Positions 54,447 through 62,655 of a DNA stretch of 64,000 nucleotides are shown one piece after another. Positions within the stretch are counted from its first letter, which is position 1. Every line of letters starts with the position of its first letter. The translations under genes and the position numbers were made by a program. The notes below the pieces were generated by a model, which ran no database searches, was not told the origin of the DNA, and saw nothing but the letters and a program-made list of their open reading frames with translations. Origin of the DNA: Sandaracinus sp. Its GTDB lineage: Bacteria; Myxococcota_A; Polyangia; Polyangiales; Houyiibacteriaceae. The stretch covers positions 1-64,000 of the forward strand of contig PABA01000177.1 of NCBI GenBank assembly GCA_002699025.1, written 5' to 3'.

Positions 54447-56383
54447 GGCTGTCTCTCGGGGGTGGGGGCCGCGGCGTGGAGGGCGCGGCGGCGGCGGGAG
54501 CGGGCGGCCCAGAAGGCCTCGACCTCGCCGACCTGGTCGGAGAGCTCTTCAAGGTCCGGGCCAACCCCGACCAGCGCGAGGCCGACGCCCTCCGCGCGAC
54601 CGATGCGCGCGGCGATCCCCGCGACGGTGGCGGCGCCGAAGGCTCCCGCGGGCACGAGCACGAGCACCCGATCGGCGTCCCGGCAGGCGCGTCGGAGGGC
54701 GGCGCCCCGTTCCGGTCCGGGCCAGGCGCGGAAGCGCTTCGTTCCGACCTGGAACGGGCGTGGCGCCGCGGACGCGTCCGGGGGCTCTTCGCGCGGCGCG
54801 CCTTCCGCGACGGGCGCGAGCCGGGCGAGGGCCACGCCGACGGAGCGGAGCGCGGGGTCGGCGGCGACGACGAGGGTCTCGCCGCCGCCGACCCCGGCGA
54901 GCTCTTCGAGGTCCCCGACGAAGGCGCACCAGGTCTCCGCGGTGGCGTCGTCCTCGTCGGCCTCCTCGCCGCGCGGCGTCCAGCGCGTGCTCGCCACGAC
55001 CGGAAGGCGAGCCCACCAGGCGTGCTCTGCGGGCGTGCGGAGCCGCAGACCGCGGAGCTCCCGGAGCAACACGCCGACGAGCGCGAGGAGCATCGCGAGC
55101 AGCGGGAAGGCCACGGCGAGCGGCCGCCGCATGGAGCTCGCGGGGAGGTCGGGCGCGCTCGGCGCGGCGAGCAGGCGCACGTCCGCCGGCGCCGCTCGGG
55201 CCCGCGCCTCCGCCGCGAGCGCGCGGGCCTCGAGCTCCCCGAGCGCCTCGGCGCTGACCGTGACGGCGGCGAGGTGGGCGGCGGCGCGAGTCTGGAGCGA
55301 GCTGAGCTCCTGCAGCCGGCTCGCGCTGGCGTCGGCGAGCTCCGCGAGGGCCTCCCGCCGCGAGGAGGCCGCGTCGGCGGCGGCGGCGGCCTGGCGAAGC
55401 GCCGACTGCCCTTCGTCCCAGTGCGGGTTCCGCCCCACCGTGCGGCTGGCGCGGACCGCCGCCCCCCCGGCGACCCGGGCGCGCAGCGTCGCGATCTCCG
55501 CCCCCAGCGCGCGCACCTCCGGATGCGCCTCCCCGAGCGCGGCGAGGAGCGACGCGCGCTCCCGCTCCGCCTCCGCGAGCCGCAGCCGATCCGGCGAGGT
55601 CTCCTGCTCCTGGAGCACCGCCATGGGCGTCTCGCCGGCGAGGAGCTGCCGGAGCCGCTCCGTGCGCGCCGCCTCCGCCTCGGCCTCCGCTCCCGCCGCC
55701 TCGGCCTCGGCCCGGAGCGCGGCGAGGCGCTCGATCAGCAGCCGCGCCTCGAGGGGCAGATCTGCGACGCGATGCTCTCGCCGGAAGGCGTCCCAGACCT
55801 CGCGCGCGGCCTCGTGCTCGGTCCGCGCCGCGGCCACCTGGCCCCGTAGGGCCTCGGCCTCCTTCCGCCGCGCCTCCGCGCGCACGCGCGCCCGCTCCTC
55901 CAGGAAGGCGTCGACGACGGCCTCGGCCAGCGCCGCGGCGTCTTCGCCCGAGTCCGCCGCCGCCGTGAGCGTGAGCACCCGCGACTCCTCGCTCGCGCCC
56001 ACCTGGATGCGCGCGCCGAGCTTCGGGAGCGTCGTCTCGAGCCCGAGCTCCTCGCGCACCTGCCGCAACACCACCGGGACCTTCACGCTGTCCGCCACCG
56101 TCCGGAGCTCGCGCGCCGGGTCGGACATGGCCTCGCCCTCGCCCTCCAGCTCGGGCGGCTCCCAGAGCAGCACGGCGACCGCCTCCCAGCGCGCGTCGAC
56201 GACGAGCTTGGCGACCAGGGCGCCGGCGACGGCGCCGAGCACGCCCGCCACCGCCACCCAGCGCCGGCCCCGGCGGAGGGCGAGCCAGAGGCGCGCCAGG
56301 GAGACGGGCTGCCCCGCGCGCGCCGGCGCGGCCTCGTCGGTCGCCGGCGTCGCCCCGGAGGCTCGTTCGGGGGGCGCGTACAT
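54443..56383 (-). CDS. Wzc-like chain-length/polymerisation protein with degenerate kinase domain
   Basis: A 646-residue inner-membrane protein. Wzz-type N-terminal part: a first membrane helix after residue 35 (WVAVAGVLGAVAGALVAKLVV), a long periplasmic coiled coil (Ala/Glu/Arg heptads, about 190-420) and a second helix (PLAVAFPLLAMLLALVGVLL). The C-terminal cytoplasmic region (about 480-640) looks like the ATPase part of a BY-kinase but lacks a clear Walker A (GGGETLVVAADPALRSVGVA) and a Tyr-rich tail. It probably controls EPS chain length and links to the Wza-like exporter. Confidence 0.8.
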   Translation of the reverse strand: MYAPPERASGATPATDEAAPARAGQPVSLARLWLALRRGRRWVAVAGVLGAVAGALVAKLVVDARWEAVAVLLWEPPELEGEGEAMSDPARELRTVADSVKVPVVLRQVREELGLETTLPKLGARIQVGASEESRVLTLTAAADSGEDAAALAEAVVDAFLEERARVRAEARRKEAEALRGQVAAARTEHEAAREVWDAFRREHRVADLPLEARLLIERLAALRAEAEAAGAEAEAEAARTERLRQLLAGETPMAVLQEQETSPDRLRLAEAERERASLLAALGEAHPEVRALGAEIATLRARVAGGAAVRASRTVGRNPHWDEGQSALRQAAAAADAASSRREALAELADASASRLQELSSLQTRAAAHLAAVTVSAEALGELEARALAAEARARAAPADVRLLAAPSAPDLPASSMRRPLAVAFPLLAMLLALVGVLLRELRGLRLRTPAEHAWWARLPVVASTRWTPRGEEADEDDATAETWCAFVGDLEELAGVGGGETLVVAADPALRSVGVALARLAPVAEGAPREEPPDASAAPRPFQVGTKRFRAWPGPERGAALRRACRDADRVLVLVPAGAFGAATVAGIAARIGRAEGVGLALVGVGPDLEELSDQVGEVEAFWAARSRRRRALHAAAPTPERQP

Positions 56384-56742
56384 CAGGCCGTGTCCTCCGC
56401 GGGGCGCCGCGCAGGCGCCTCGAGCGCCTCGGCGGAGCGCGCCCGGTCGCCGCTCCGCGCGACGGTGACGAGACCCCCGGCGGCGCGCCGCCGCGGCGCC
56501 GAGGCGCGGAGCGCCGGCCGGAGGGGCCGCCGCGGCTCCAGGCTCCCGGCCGTCCCGAAAGGGCGCACCCGGCTCGGGGATCGGTGCACCGTTTCGGGAT
56601 CGCCCGCCCGCGCGCAGCCCGTGGACTGGACCTCGAGCTCGTGCTCCCGAGCGCGCCGCGGCTCCGCGGCACCCGCCGCGAAGCATGGGCATCCCCCGTG
56701 GATGTCGGGGGGGAAGAGCTCGTGGAGGAGGGCGAGTCGCAT
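56383..56742 (-). pseudogene. Truncated GT4 N-terminal remnant, coupled to the Wzc-like gene
   Basis: A 119-residue frame from ATG 56742. The start MRLALLHELFPPDIHGG and the segment HELEVQSTGCARAGDPETV resemble the first 60 residues of GT4 enzymes. Everything after is low-complexity Arg/Pro/Ala and no donor-binding lobe exists. Its stop TGA shares a base with the Wzc-like ATG (TGATG), so it is still positioned as a leader cistron. It is best read as a decayed glycosyltransferase kept for translational coupling; a genuine short protein cannot be excluded. Confidence 0.5.
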
Positions 56743-56807
56743 GGTGGGTCCCGTCGGGGAGGCGGCGCGGAGGGGGCACGGAGCGCGCGTCGGCGCCCAC
56801 CTCGAAC

Positions 56808-56824
56808 TGGCACGTTGCGTGCCA
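56808..56824. promoter_or_regulatory. Perfect palindrome matching sigma-54 elements on both strands
   Basis: TGGCACG-TTG-CGTGCCA is a perfect 7-bp inverted repeat. Each strand has a consensus -24 TGGCACG and, at exact GG-N10-GC spacing, a GC (-12 GTGC). It lies between the divergent chain-length operon (56742, minus) and export gene (56837, plus). AGGGAGG lies after it, six bases before the plus ATG. It may be a two-way promoter or simply an operator for a dimeric repressor. Confidence 0.6.
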
Positions 56825-56836
56825 GGGAGGACGGCC

Positions 56837-57820
56837 ATGCGACGCTCGCTCCCCACGCTCCTGCTCCTCGTCTCCGGCCTCGGCTGCGCCCCCGAGCTCC
56901 CGGCGGCGCCGGCCCACCCCACGCCCTCCGCCTTCGTCGCCGCGGAGCGCGCGCCACTCCCCGGCCTGACCTCCGATCCTCCCGCGCCCTTCACGCTGCA
57001 GCCCGGCGACCAGCTCACGCTCCGCACGCTCAGCGTCCGGCCGCTCGAGGCGGAGGTCTCCGTGGATCCGGCCGGCCGCCTGCACGTGCCCCTGGCCGGC
57101 GCGGTCGAGGTCGGCGGGCTGCCCCTCGACGCGGCCGAGCGTCGCATCGAGGGGCGCCTCGCCCCCTACGATCGTTTCGCTCGCGTGAGTCTTCACGTCC
57201 GCGAAGCGCGAGGCCACCTCGCCTCGGTCGCTGGCGCCGTGCGGGAGCCCGGCCGCTACGTCGTCGAGGGGGATCTGCGCGTCTCCGATCTCCTCGCGCG
57301 CGCCGGTGGCCCGCGCGCGCTCGAGAGCGACGAGGTGGAGTGGGTCGAGCTCGCCGATCTCGCCGGCGCCTCCCTCGTGCGCGACGGTGAGGCGCTCCCC
57401 ATCGACGTCTCCCTCGCGGCCCGCGGCCGGCCGCATCACGACGTGCGCGTGCACGCCGGCGATCTCCTCTACGTCCCCCCGGCGCGCGGTCGGCACGTGA
57501 CCGTGCTGGGCGAGGTCGGCGAGCCGAGGGTGCTCCCCTTCAGCGAGGGGCTCCGGCTCACGGCCGCGCTCGCCCGCGCCGGGGGCATGACCGACGACGC
57601 CGACGAAGCCGACGTACGCGTCCTGCGCGGGCCCCTCTCGGGCCCGGCCGTCTACCGCGCCAACCTCTCCGCGCTGGTGCGCGGCGAGGCGCCGGACGTG
57701 GCGCTGGCTCCGGGCGACGTCGTCTACGTGACGACCGAATGGCTCGCGGAGGTGGGCGAGGTGATCCAGCGCCTCGCCCCGGCGCTCGGCGGCGCGGCCC
57801 TGCTGGGGCTCGCGCGCTAG
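56837..57820 (+). CDS. Wza/BexD-like polysaccharide export lipoprotein
   Basis: A 327-residue lipoprotein with signal MRRSLPTLLLLVSGLGC (lipobox GLGC). A polysaccharide-export (PES) domain lies at about 50-140 (FTLQPGDQLTLRTLS, VDPAGRLHVPLAGAVEVGGL), followed by two SLBB domains (ASVAGAVREPGRYVVEGDLRVSDLLARAGG and VTVLGEVGEPRVLPFSEGLRLTAALARAGG). It forms the outer-membrane EPS pore and is the partner of the divergent Wzc-like protein. AGGGAGG precedes ATG 56837. Confidence 0.93.
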   Translation: MRRSLPTLLLLVSGLGCAPELPAAPAHPTPSAFVAAERAPLPGLTSDPPAPFTLQPGDQLTLRTLSVRPLEAEVSVDPAGRLHVPLAGAVEVGGLPLDAAERRIEGRLAPYDRFARVSLHVREARGHLASVAGAVREPGRYVVEGDLRVSDLLARAGGPRALESDEVEWVELADLAGASLVRDGEALPIDVSLAARGRPHHDVRVHAGDLLYVPPARGRHVTVLGEVGEPRVLPFSEGLRLTAALARAGGMTDDADEADVRVLRGPLSGPAVYRANLSALVRGEAPDVALAPGDVVYVTTEWLAEVGEVIQRLAPALGGAALLGLAR

Positions 57821-58002
57821 TTCGGATCGTCCGTCCGCGAACCGAGGAGTGGCGCCGCCGTCTCGAGCTGAGGGGATGGGGCGAGATCGGCTCGTCCCGC
57901 CCTCGGTCGTCTGACCTACGCCCACGCGCTCCTCGCCCGCGTGGGTCCGCGGCGTGATGATCGTGCAGGGCCCGTGCATCGTTTCCCGCTCGTGCAACGA
58001 AA

Positions 58003-58043
58003 GGCACCCGGTGCCACGTCGGGGTGCGCCCGACAGGCGCACC
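58003..58043. promoter_or_regulatory. Two inverted repeats upstream of a response regulator gene
   Basis: GGCACC-C-GGTGCC (58003-58015) and GGTGCGCC-N5-GGCGCACC (58023-58043, perfect 8-bp arms) lie 49-89 bases before ATG 58092 in a 271-bp gap after the export gene. The second could be a stable hairpin in the leader. TACGCT near 58074 could be a -10 element. No gene is seen in the gap. Confidence 0.45.
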
Positions 58044-58091
58044 GTTCGAGAGGACGGTTCTGGTACGCTGAGAGCGGAAAGGAAGGCGCCC

Positions 58092-58478
58092 ATGACGAGG
58101 CCAGCGAAGCGCGTGCTGGTGATCGAAGACGACCCGCTGAACGTGCAGGTGATGACCCACTTCCTGCACGCGCACGGCTACGACACGGTCGTCGCGCGCA
58201 CGGGCGTCGCCGGGGTCGAGGCCTTCGAGCGGGAGCACCCGGACCTCGCGATCGTCGACGTCCAGCTCCCGCGCAAGAACGGCTTCGAGGTCTGCTTCGA
58301 CATCAAGCGCCAGGACGAGGGCAAGCGCACGCCCGTGCTCCTCATGAGCGCCGTCTACACGGACCGCGAGCACGCCCAGCGCTACTCGAGCGAGCTCGAC
58401 GCGGACGGCTACCTGGTCAAGCCCTTCGACATGCACGCGCTCCTCCGCCGGGTCCGCGAGCTCATCGGCGACGCGTGA
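58092..58478 (+). CDS. Single-domain response regulator
   Basis: A 128-residue receiver: acidic pair EDD at 12-14, phosphoacceptor Asp56 (LAIVDVQLPRKNG), Ser/Thr switch (LLMSAVY) and Lys in YLVKPFD. No output domain. CheY-like or PleD-receiver-like proteins of this kind relay phosphate or bind a partner. The start ATG 58092 follows GGAAAGGAAGG. The histidine kinase gene starts 43 bases after it, so the pair is probably a two-component unit. Confidence 0.92.
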   Translation: MTRPAKRVLVIEDDPLNVQVMTHFLHAHGYDTVVARTGVAGVEAFEREHPDLAIVDVQLPRKNGFEVCFDIKRQDEGKRTPVLLMSAVYTDREHAQRYSSELDADGYLVKPFDMHALLRRVRELIGDA

Positions 58479-58521
58479 GCGCAGGGCGGGAGCGCGCGCG
58501 TCGCGAAGGCGGAGGGGGCTG

Positions 58522-59916
58522 ATGCGCTACCCGACCTTCGTCGCCGAGATGGGCCTGCCCTCGAACCGGGGGAAGCTCTGGTTCGGCGTGCGCTCGGGCT
58601 ACGCCGTCGCGGCCTGCTTCGGCCTGCTCGCGTGGGTCGGGGGCGAGACCGGCGTCGTGCCCCATCGCTCGGGCTTCTACGCGCTCCTCGCCGCGAAGGC
58701 CCTGACGAACACGCTCGCCCTCCTCGCGCTCCGCCGCGACGTGGCCGTCCTCGAGACCCAGGGGCTGAACACGGTCGCCGACGTCGTCCTCCTCACGGGC
58801 GCCGTGCACCTCACGGGCGGCGCGCTCAGCCCGCTCTTCGCCACCTACGTGATCCTGATCAGCGTCGTCGCGCTGCTCTCGAACCGCGGCGTCACGACGC
58901 TCATCGCGGCCCTCGCCTTCGTGTCCCACGCGACCGCGCTCGTCCTCGGGCACCTGGGCGTCGTCGCGGTCTACCCGCCGCCCGCGTCGCCCGTCTCCCA
59001 GCCCTTCACGGCCGCCCAGCTCGCGCTCGCCATCGCCTTCGCGGGCTTCGTGCTCGGCGTGACGACCTTCTTCACGAGCGGGCTCCTCGCGCGGCTCAAG
59101 CGCAAGACGCGCCAGCTCGAGCAGCGCACCGAGGAGCTCCTCGAGGCGGGCCAGCAGAAGAGCCACTTCATGGCGAACGTGACGCACGAGCTGCGCACGC
59201 CCATCCACGGCATCTGCGGGCTCACGGATCTGCTCGACGCGGAGATCTACGGGCCGCTCACGGAGGAGCAGCGCGACGCGCACCGATCGATCCGGGAGAG
59301 CGCGGGCGGGCTGCTCCGGCTGATCGACGACCTGCTCACGATGGCGAAGGCCGAGGCGGGGGCGCTCCGACTCCGGCCGGCGGACGTGCCGCTGCCGGAG
59401 CTCGTCGAGAGCGTGGTCGCGTCCGTGCGCTGGATGATCGGCACCAAGGAGCTGCACCTGGACGTGGAGGCGGAGCTCGGGCTGCCCCCCTTGAAGACCG
59501 ACCGCGGCAAGCTGAGCCAGGTGCTCGTGAACCTGCTCTCGAACGCGGTGAAGTTCACGCCCGAGGGGGGCACGGTGACGCTCCGCGTGCGGGCCGAGGA
59601 GCGGGACGGCGTGCCCGGGGTGGCCTTCGATGTGGTCGACACCGGGATCGGCATCCCGCCGGCGCAGCTCGAGCGGGTCTTCCGCCCCTTCCGGCAGGTC
59701 GACGGCTCCGACGAGCGCGAGTTCGGGGGCGTGGGGCTCGGGCTCTCGCTGGTGAAGCGGCTCGTGGAGATGCTCGAGGGCGAGATCGAGCTCGCGAGCC
59801 GGGTGGGGAAGGGGACGACCTTCAGCGTGTGGCTGCCGCCCGCCATCGAGGCGCCCGCCGTCCCGAGCGAGCCGCCGGCCCGCGACGAGGTCTCCGGCGC
59901 CCGCCGCATCGCCTGA
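58522..59916 (+). CDS. Membrane sensor histidine kinase
   Basis: A 464-residue kinase with six or so N-terminal transmembrane helices (about 25-190) that form a membrane sensor of the MASE type. HisKA follows with His222 (FMANVTHELRTPIHGI), then HATPase motifs NLLSNAVKF, DTGIGIP and GVGLGLSLVKRL. The receiver gene just upstream is the likely partner. The short EGGGG before ATG and the position behind the regulator support co-transcription. The signal is unknown. Confidence 0.93.
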   Translation: MRYPTFVAEMGLPSNRGKLWFGVRSGYAVAACFGLLAWVGGETGVVPHRSGFYALLAAKALTNTLALLALRRDVAVLETQGLNTVADVVLLTGAVHLTGGALSPLFATYVILISVVALLSNRGVTTLIAALAFVSHATALVLGHLGVVAVYPPPASPVSQPFTAAQLALAIAFAGFVLGVTTFFTSGLLARLKRKTRQLEQRTEELLEAGQQKSHFMANVTHELRTPIHGICGLTDLLDAEIYGPLTEEQRDAHRSIRESAGGLLRLIDDLLTMAKAEAGALRLRPADVPLPELVESVVASVRWMIGTKELHLDVEAELGLPPLKTDRGKLSQVLVNLLSNAVKFTPEGGTVTLRVRAEERDGVPGVAFDVVDTGIGIPPAQLERVFRPFRQVDGSDEREFGGVGLGLSLVKRLVEMLEGEIELASRVGKGTTFSVWLPPAIEAPAVPSEPPARDEVSGARRIA

Positions 59917-60005
59917 GCGCCCGCGCGCCGGCCGGCGCCGGGTTCGGAGGATCCCGCGAACCCTCCGCCCCGCGGCCGAGCAGTTGCGCCCCGCGACCGC
60001 GAGCT

Positions 60006-61769
60006 TCAGCGAGCGGAGAACGCCAGCTCGATGCGTCGGATCAGGCGGTCGAGGATGCGGGAGCGCGGCCAGGTCGCCTCGGCGCGCGCGGCGCGCACGG
60101 CGGGGAGGGCGTCGGCGCCCCAGTAGCGGCGGAGCAGCGGCCAGGTCGGGTCGAGCTGGGCGTCCCCGCGGTGGATGATCTCGATGAGATCCGTCAGCAC
60201 GCGGGGGTCGCGGGAGGCCGCCTCGTCGAGCTCCAGGAGGTGCTCGTAGCGCTCGCGGGCCGCCGTGTACCAACCGTTGGCCATGAAGGCGCGGGCGAGC
60301 ACGAGATGCCCACGCAGGTCGTCCGGCTCGTGGTGCGCGTAGCCGTAGAGCACCCGGAGCTGCTCCTCGTCGAAGCGCTCGCCGGCCTCCGCGCGGCCGA
60401 GGGCCTCTTCGAGCTCCCGCGGGAGCGCCCCGCCGAGGAAGGGGCCGCGGCCGGACGGGTCCGGAGTGTCCGCGCGAGCCTCGACATCCGCTTCGGCTTC
60501 CGCGTCCGCTTCGGCTTCCGCGTCCGCTTCGGCTTCCGCGTCAGCTTCGGCTTCCGCCACGTCCGCTTCGGCTTCCGCCACGTCCGCTTCGGCTTCCGCC
60601 GTCGCTTCGGCTTCCGCTGCGGCTTCCGCTTCCGCCGGAGCTGCGGCGCTCAGCTGGGCCGCGGCCTCCGATGAGCGCGGGGTGGCCGCCTCCATTCCCT
60701 CTCCCGCCCGGGCTGCGGTCTCGGCCGCCTCCGGCGTCTCGTCCGCCCCGCCGAACGCCCAGGCCACGGCGCCCGCCGCCCCGAGCACCAGCACGCCGCC
60801 CACGATCCACGGCGCCATCGAGCGACCCTTCTCCTCCGCCTTCGGCGGTGGCGGCGCCGAGGGCATCGACTTCCAGAGCGGGGGCGGCGGATCGGTCGGC
60901 GCATCCATCGGCGCCTCGTCCAGCACCTCGAGCGCCAGCGCCTCGCGGAACGCCCTCGCGCTCGGGAATCGCTCCGTGGGGTCGTGCCGCATGGCCTTCT
61001 CGACCACCGCCCGGAGCCCCGGCACGCGCTCCCAGCGCCCGAGCTCCGCCCCCGGCTTCCCCGGCGGCGCCCCCACGACCATGTGGTGCAGCAGCGCGCC
61101 CACCGAGTACAGGTCCGACGCCGCGTCACCGAGCGCCCCTCCGAGCACCTCCGGCGCCAGGTAGCGCACCGCCGCCGGCCCGGAGCCTCGCCCCGTCGGC
61201 CCGGTCACGTCCGCCGGCCGCACGCGCCGGAGCACCGCGGCCACGCCCAGCCCGAAGAGCCGGACCTCCTCCTCGGGCCCCACCAGCACGTTCGCCGGCG
61301 TGAGATCCCCGTGGAAGGCGCCCGCCCCGTGGATCCGCTCGAGCCCACGCAGGACGCCGCGCGCGATCACGAGCGCGTCCCGCGGCGGGAGCGGGCCACC
61401 CTCGAGCATCTCCGCGAGGGCCACGCCGACGACGCGCTCGTAGGCGATGAAGGGCACGCCGTGCTGCACGCCGTGATCGACGATCGAGACCACCGCGCCC
61501 TGCGCCCCGTCGGCCGCGATGGCGCGGAGCGGCGTGAGCGTCTTGTGGAAGAGCCGGCTCTGCTCCGGGTGCGCCTCGCAGTCGAGCGGCAACACGGCCA
61601 CGGCGAGCTCGCGATCGAGGGAGCGGGCGTCGTGGACGAGGGCCAGGCCGCCCCAGCGGGAGCGGTCGTCGATCGTGAAGCGCCCGGCGAAGAGCTCGGC
61701 CAGGGTGGTGCGGGTCTCGTCGGTCGGCGGCACGTGATCCGTCTTCGTTCGCGGAGGGGGCGGGAGCAT
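60006..61769 (-). CDS. Serine/threonine pseudokinase-like membrane protein
   Basis: A 587-residue protein with an N-terminal kinase fold (to about 285), one transmembrane helix (PWIVGGVLVLGAAGAVAWAFG), an Ala/Glu/Asp-repeat region and a C-terminal TPR-like domain (VLYGYAHHEPDDLRGHLVLARAF). Catalytic residues are replaced: the Gly-rich loop is lost (SRWGGLALV), VAIK reads VAVL, and DFG reads GLG, although HGDLTPAN keeps the Asp and Asn of the catalytic loop. It is therefore predicted to bind partners rather than phosphorylate them. Start ATG 61769; GTG 61733 is an alternative. Confidence 0.78.
   Translation of the reverse strand: MLPPPPRTKTDHVPPTDETRTTLAELFAGRFTIDDRSRWGGLALVHDARSLDRELAVAVLPLDCEAHPEQSRLFHKTLTPLRAIAADGAQGAVVSIVDHGVQHGVPFIAYERVVGVALAEMLEGGPLPPRDALVIARGVLRGLERIHGAGAFHGDLTPANVLVGPEEEVRLFGLGVAAVLRRVRPADVTGPTGRGSGPAAVRYLAPEVLGGALGDAASDLYSVGALLHHMVVGAPPGKPGAELGRWERVPGLRAVVEKAMRHDPTERFPSARAFREALALEVLDEAPMDAPTDPPPPLWKSMPSAPPPPKAEEKGRSMAPWIVGGVLVLGAAGAVAWAFGGADETPEAAETAARAGEGMEAATPRSSEAAAQLSAAAPAEAEAAAEAEATAEAEADVAEAEADVAEAEADAEAEADAEAEADAEAEADVEARADTPDPSGRGPFLGGALPRELEEALGRAEAGERFDEEQLRVLYGYAHHEPDDLRGHLVLARAFMANGWYTAARERYEHLLELDEAASRDPRVLTDLIEIIHRGDAQLDPTWPLLRRYWGADALPAVRAARAEATWPRSRILDRLIRRIELAFSAR
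60491..60606. repeat. In-frame 18- and 21-bp tandem repeats
   Basis: An 18-bp unit (CTTCGGCTTCCGCGTCCG on the plus strand) repeats three times from 60491, then a 21-bp variant repeats from 60545. On the minus strand they encode Ala/Glu/Asp repeats between the kinase-like domain and the TPR-like end of the 60006 gene. Copy number is likely variable between strains. Confidence 0.8.
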
Positions 61770-61841
61770 ACCCGCGCCCGCCGCGCGCGTCAGGCGGTAC
61801 GGCCCCGGCATGGCGAGAGCCGCTCTCTCCATCCGTATGGC

Positions 61842-61856
61842 CGCACCAAATGTGCG
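61842..61856. promoter_or_regulatory. Palindromic operator next to a -35 box, MarR gene
   Basis: CGCAC-CAAAT-GTGCG is a perfect 5-bp inverted repeat, immediately followed by TTGACA (61857-61862), a consensus -35. The -10 is weak. It lies 37 bases upstream of the MarR ATG and between divergent genes, the usual place for MarR autoregulation. Confidence 0.6.
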
Positions 61857-61892
61857 TTGACACAGCATTCGTGCCGTCTCACCGTAAGCTGC

Positions 61893-62423
61893 ATGGAGCG
61901 CGCGAAAACTGCCCTGGTCGACTCGGACCCGACCGTCGACGCCTACCTCGAGCTCGTGCGGGCGCACGAGGAGATGGCGACGGCGCTGGCGCGGGTCTTC
62001 CAGGGGCATGGAGTGACCCAGCAGCAGTACAACGTCCTCCGCATCCTCTACGTGCGCGACAAGGGCGACGGGCTGCCGTGCTCGGCGATCTCCGCGCGCC
62101 TGGTCAACCGGGTGCCGGACATGACGCGCCTGCTCGACCGGCTCGAGAAGGCCGGCCTCGTCACGCGCCATCGCTGCACGAGCGATCGGCGCGTCGTGCG
62201 CACGCGGCTCTCGGAGGAGGGCACGGCGCTGGTCGAGCGGATCCACGGGCCGCTCCACGCCGCCCACGCGCGCCTCGCCACCGAGCTCGATCCGGGGGAG
62301 CTCGACGAGCTCACGCGCCTGCTGCGCAAGCTGCGCAACGGCGTCGCCCGGGCCGAGGACGAAGACGCCTCCGCCGCCCAGCGGGCCGCGGCCGAAGCGA
62401 CGCCGGTCGAAGCGTCGGCCTGA
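61893..62423 (+). CDS. MarR-family transcription regulator
   Basis: A 176-residue winged-helix regulator. It has a helical N-terminus (AYLELVRAHEEMATALARVF), HTH with LPCSAISARLVNRVPDMTRLLDRLEKAGLV, and the wing RHRCTSDRRVVRTRLSEEG (the conserved D-x-R). As a dimer it would bind a palindrome such as the one at 61842-61856. The ligand is unknown. It is divergent from the pseudokinase gene. The C-terminal 25 residues are a low-complexity extension. Confidence 0.92.
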   Translation: MERAKTALVDSDPTVDAYLELVRAHEEMATALARVFQGHGVTQQQYNVLRILYVRDKGDGLPCSAISARLVNRVPDMTRLLDRLEKAGLVTRHRCTSDRRVVRTRLSEEGTALVERIHGPLHAAHARLATELDPGELDELTRLLRKLRNGVARAEDEDASAAQRAAAEATPVEASA

Positions 62424-62655
62424 AGGCATCGGGCGCCGGCCCGGCCCTCCGCTCGGCGCTCGGCCCGCCCTCTGCGAGGAGCGGGCTTCGCCTCCTTCCG
62501 GTGAGGAGCGGCCCTCGGCCCGAGGCGCCGAGCCGGGACCGTCGCGTGTCGATCCCCACCCACGCGCGGCCCGTGGCCCGGCGTCGAGGGAGGCGTTCGG
62601 ACCGCCGGGTGTAAGCGACGCGGTGCGGCTCCGTTCGCTTCTCCGGAGGACGCCC

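Noticed and set aside
54549-54600. A possible minus-strand -24/-12 element before the initiating transferase
   Set aside because: GG-N10-GC spacing exists but neither half matches the consensus (GGCG and TCGC), which is expected by chance at this GC content.
60491-60606. CRISPR or regulatory repeat
   Set aside because: Units are 18 and 21 bp without spacers and are in frame inside the pseudokinase gene.
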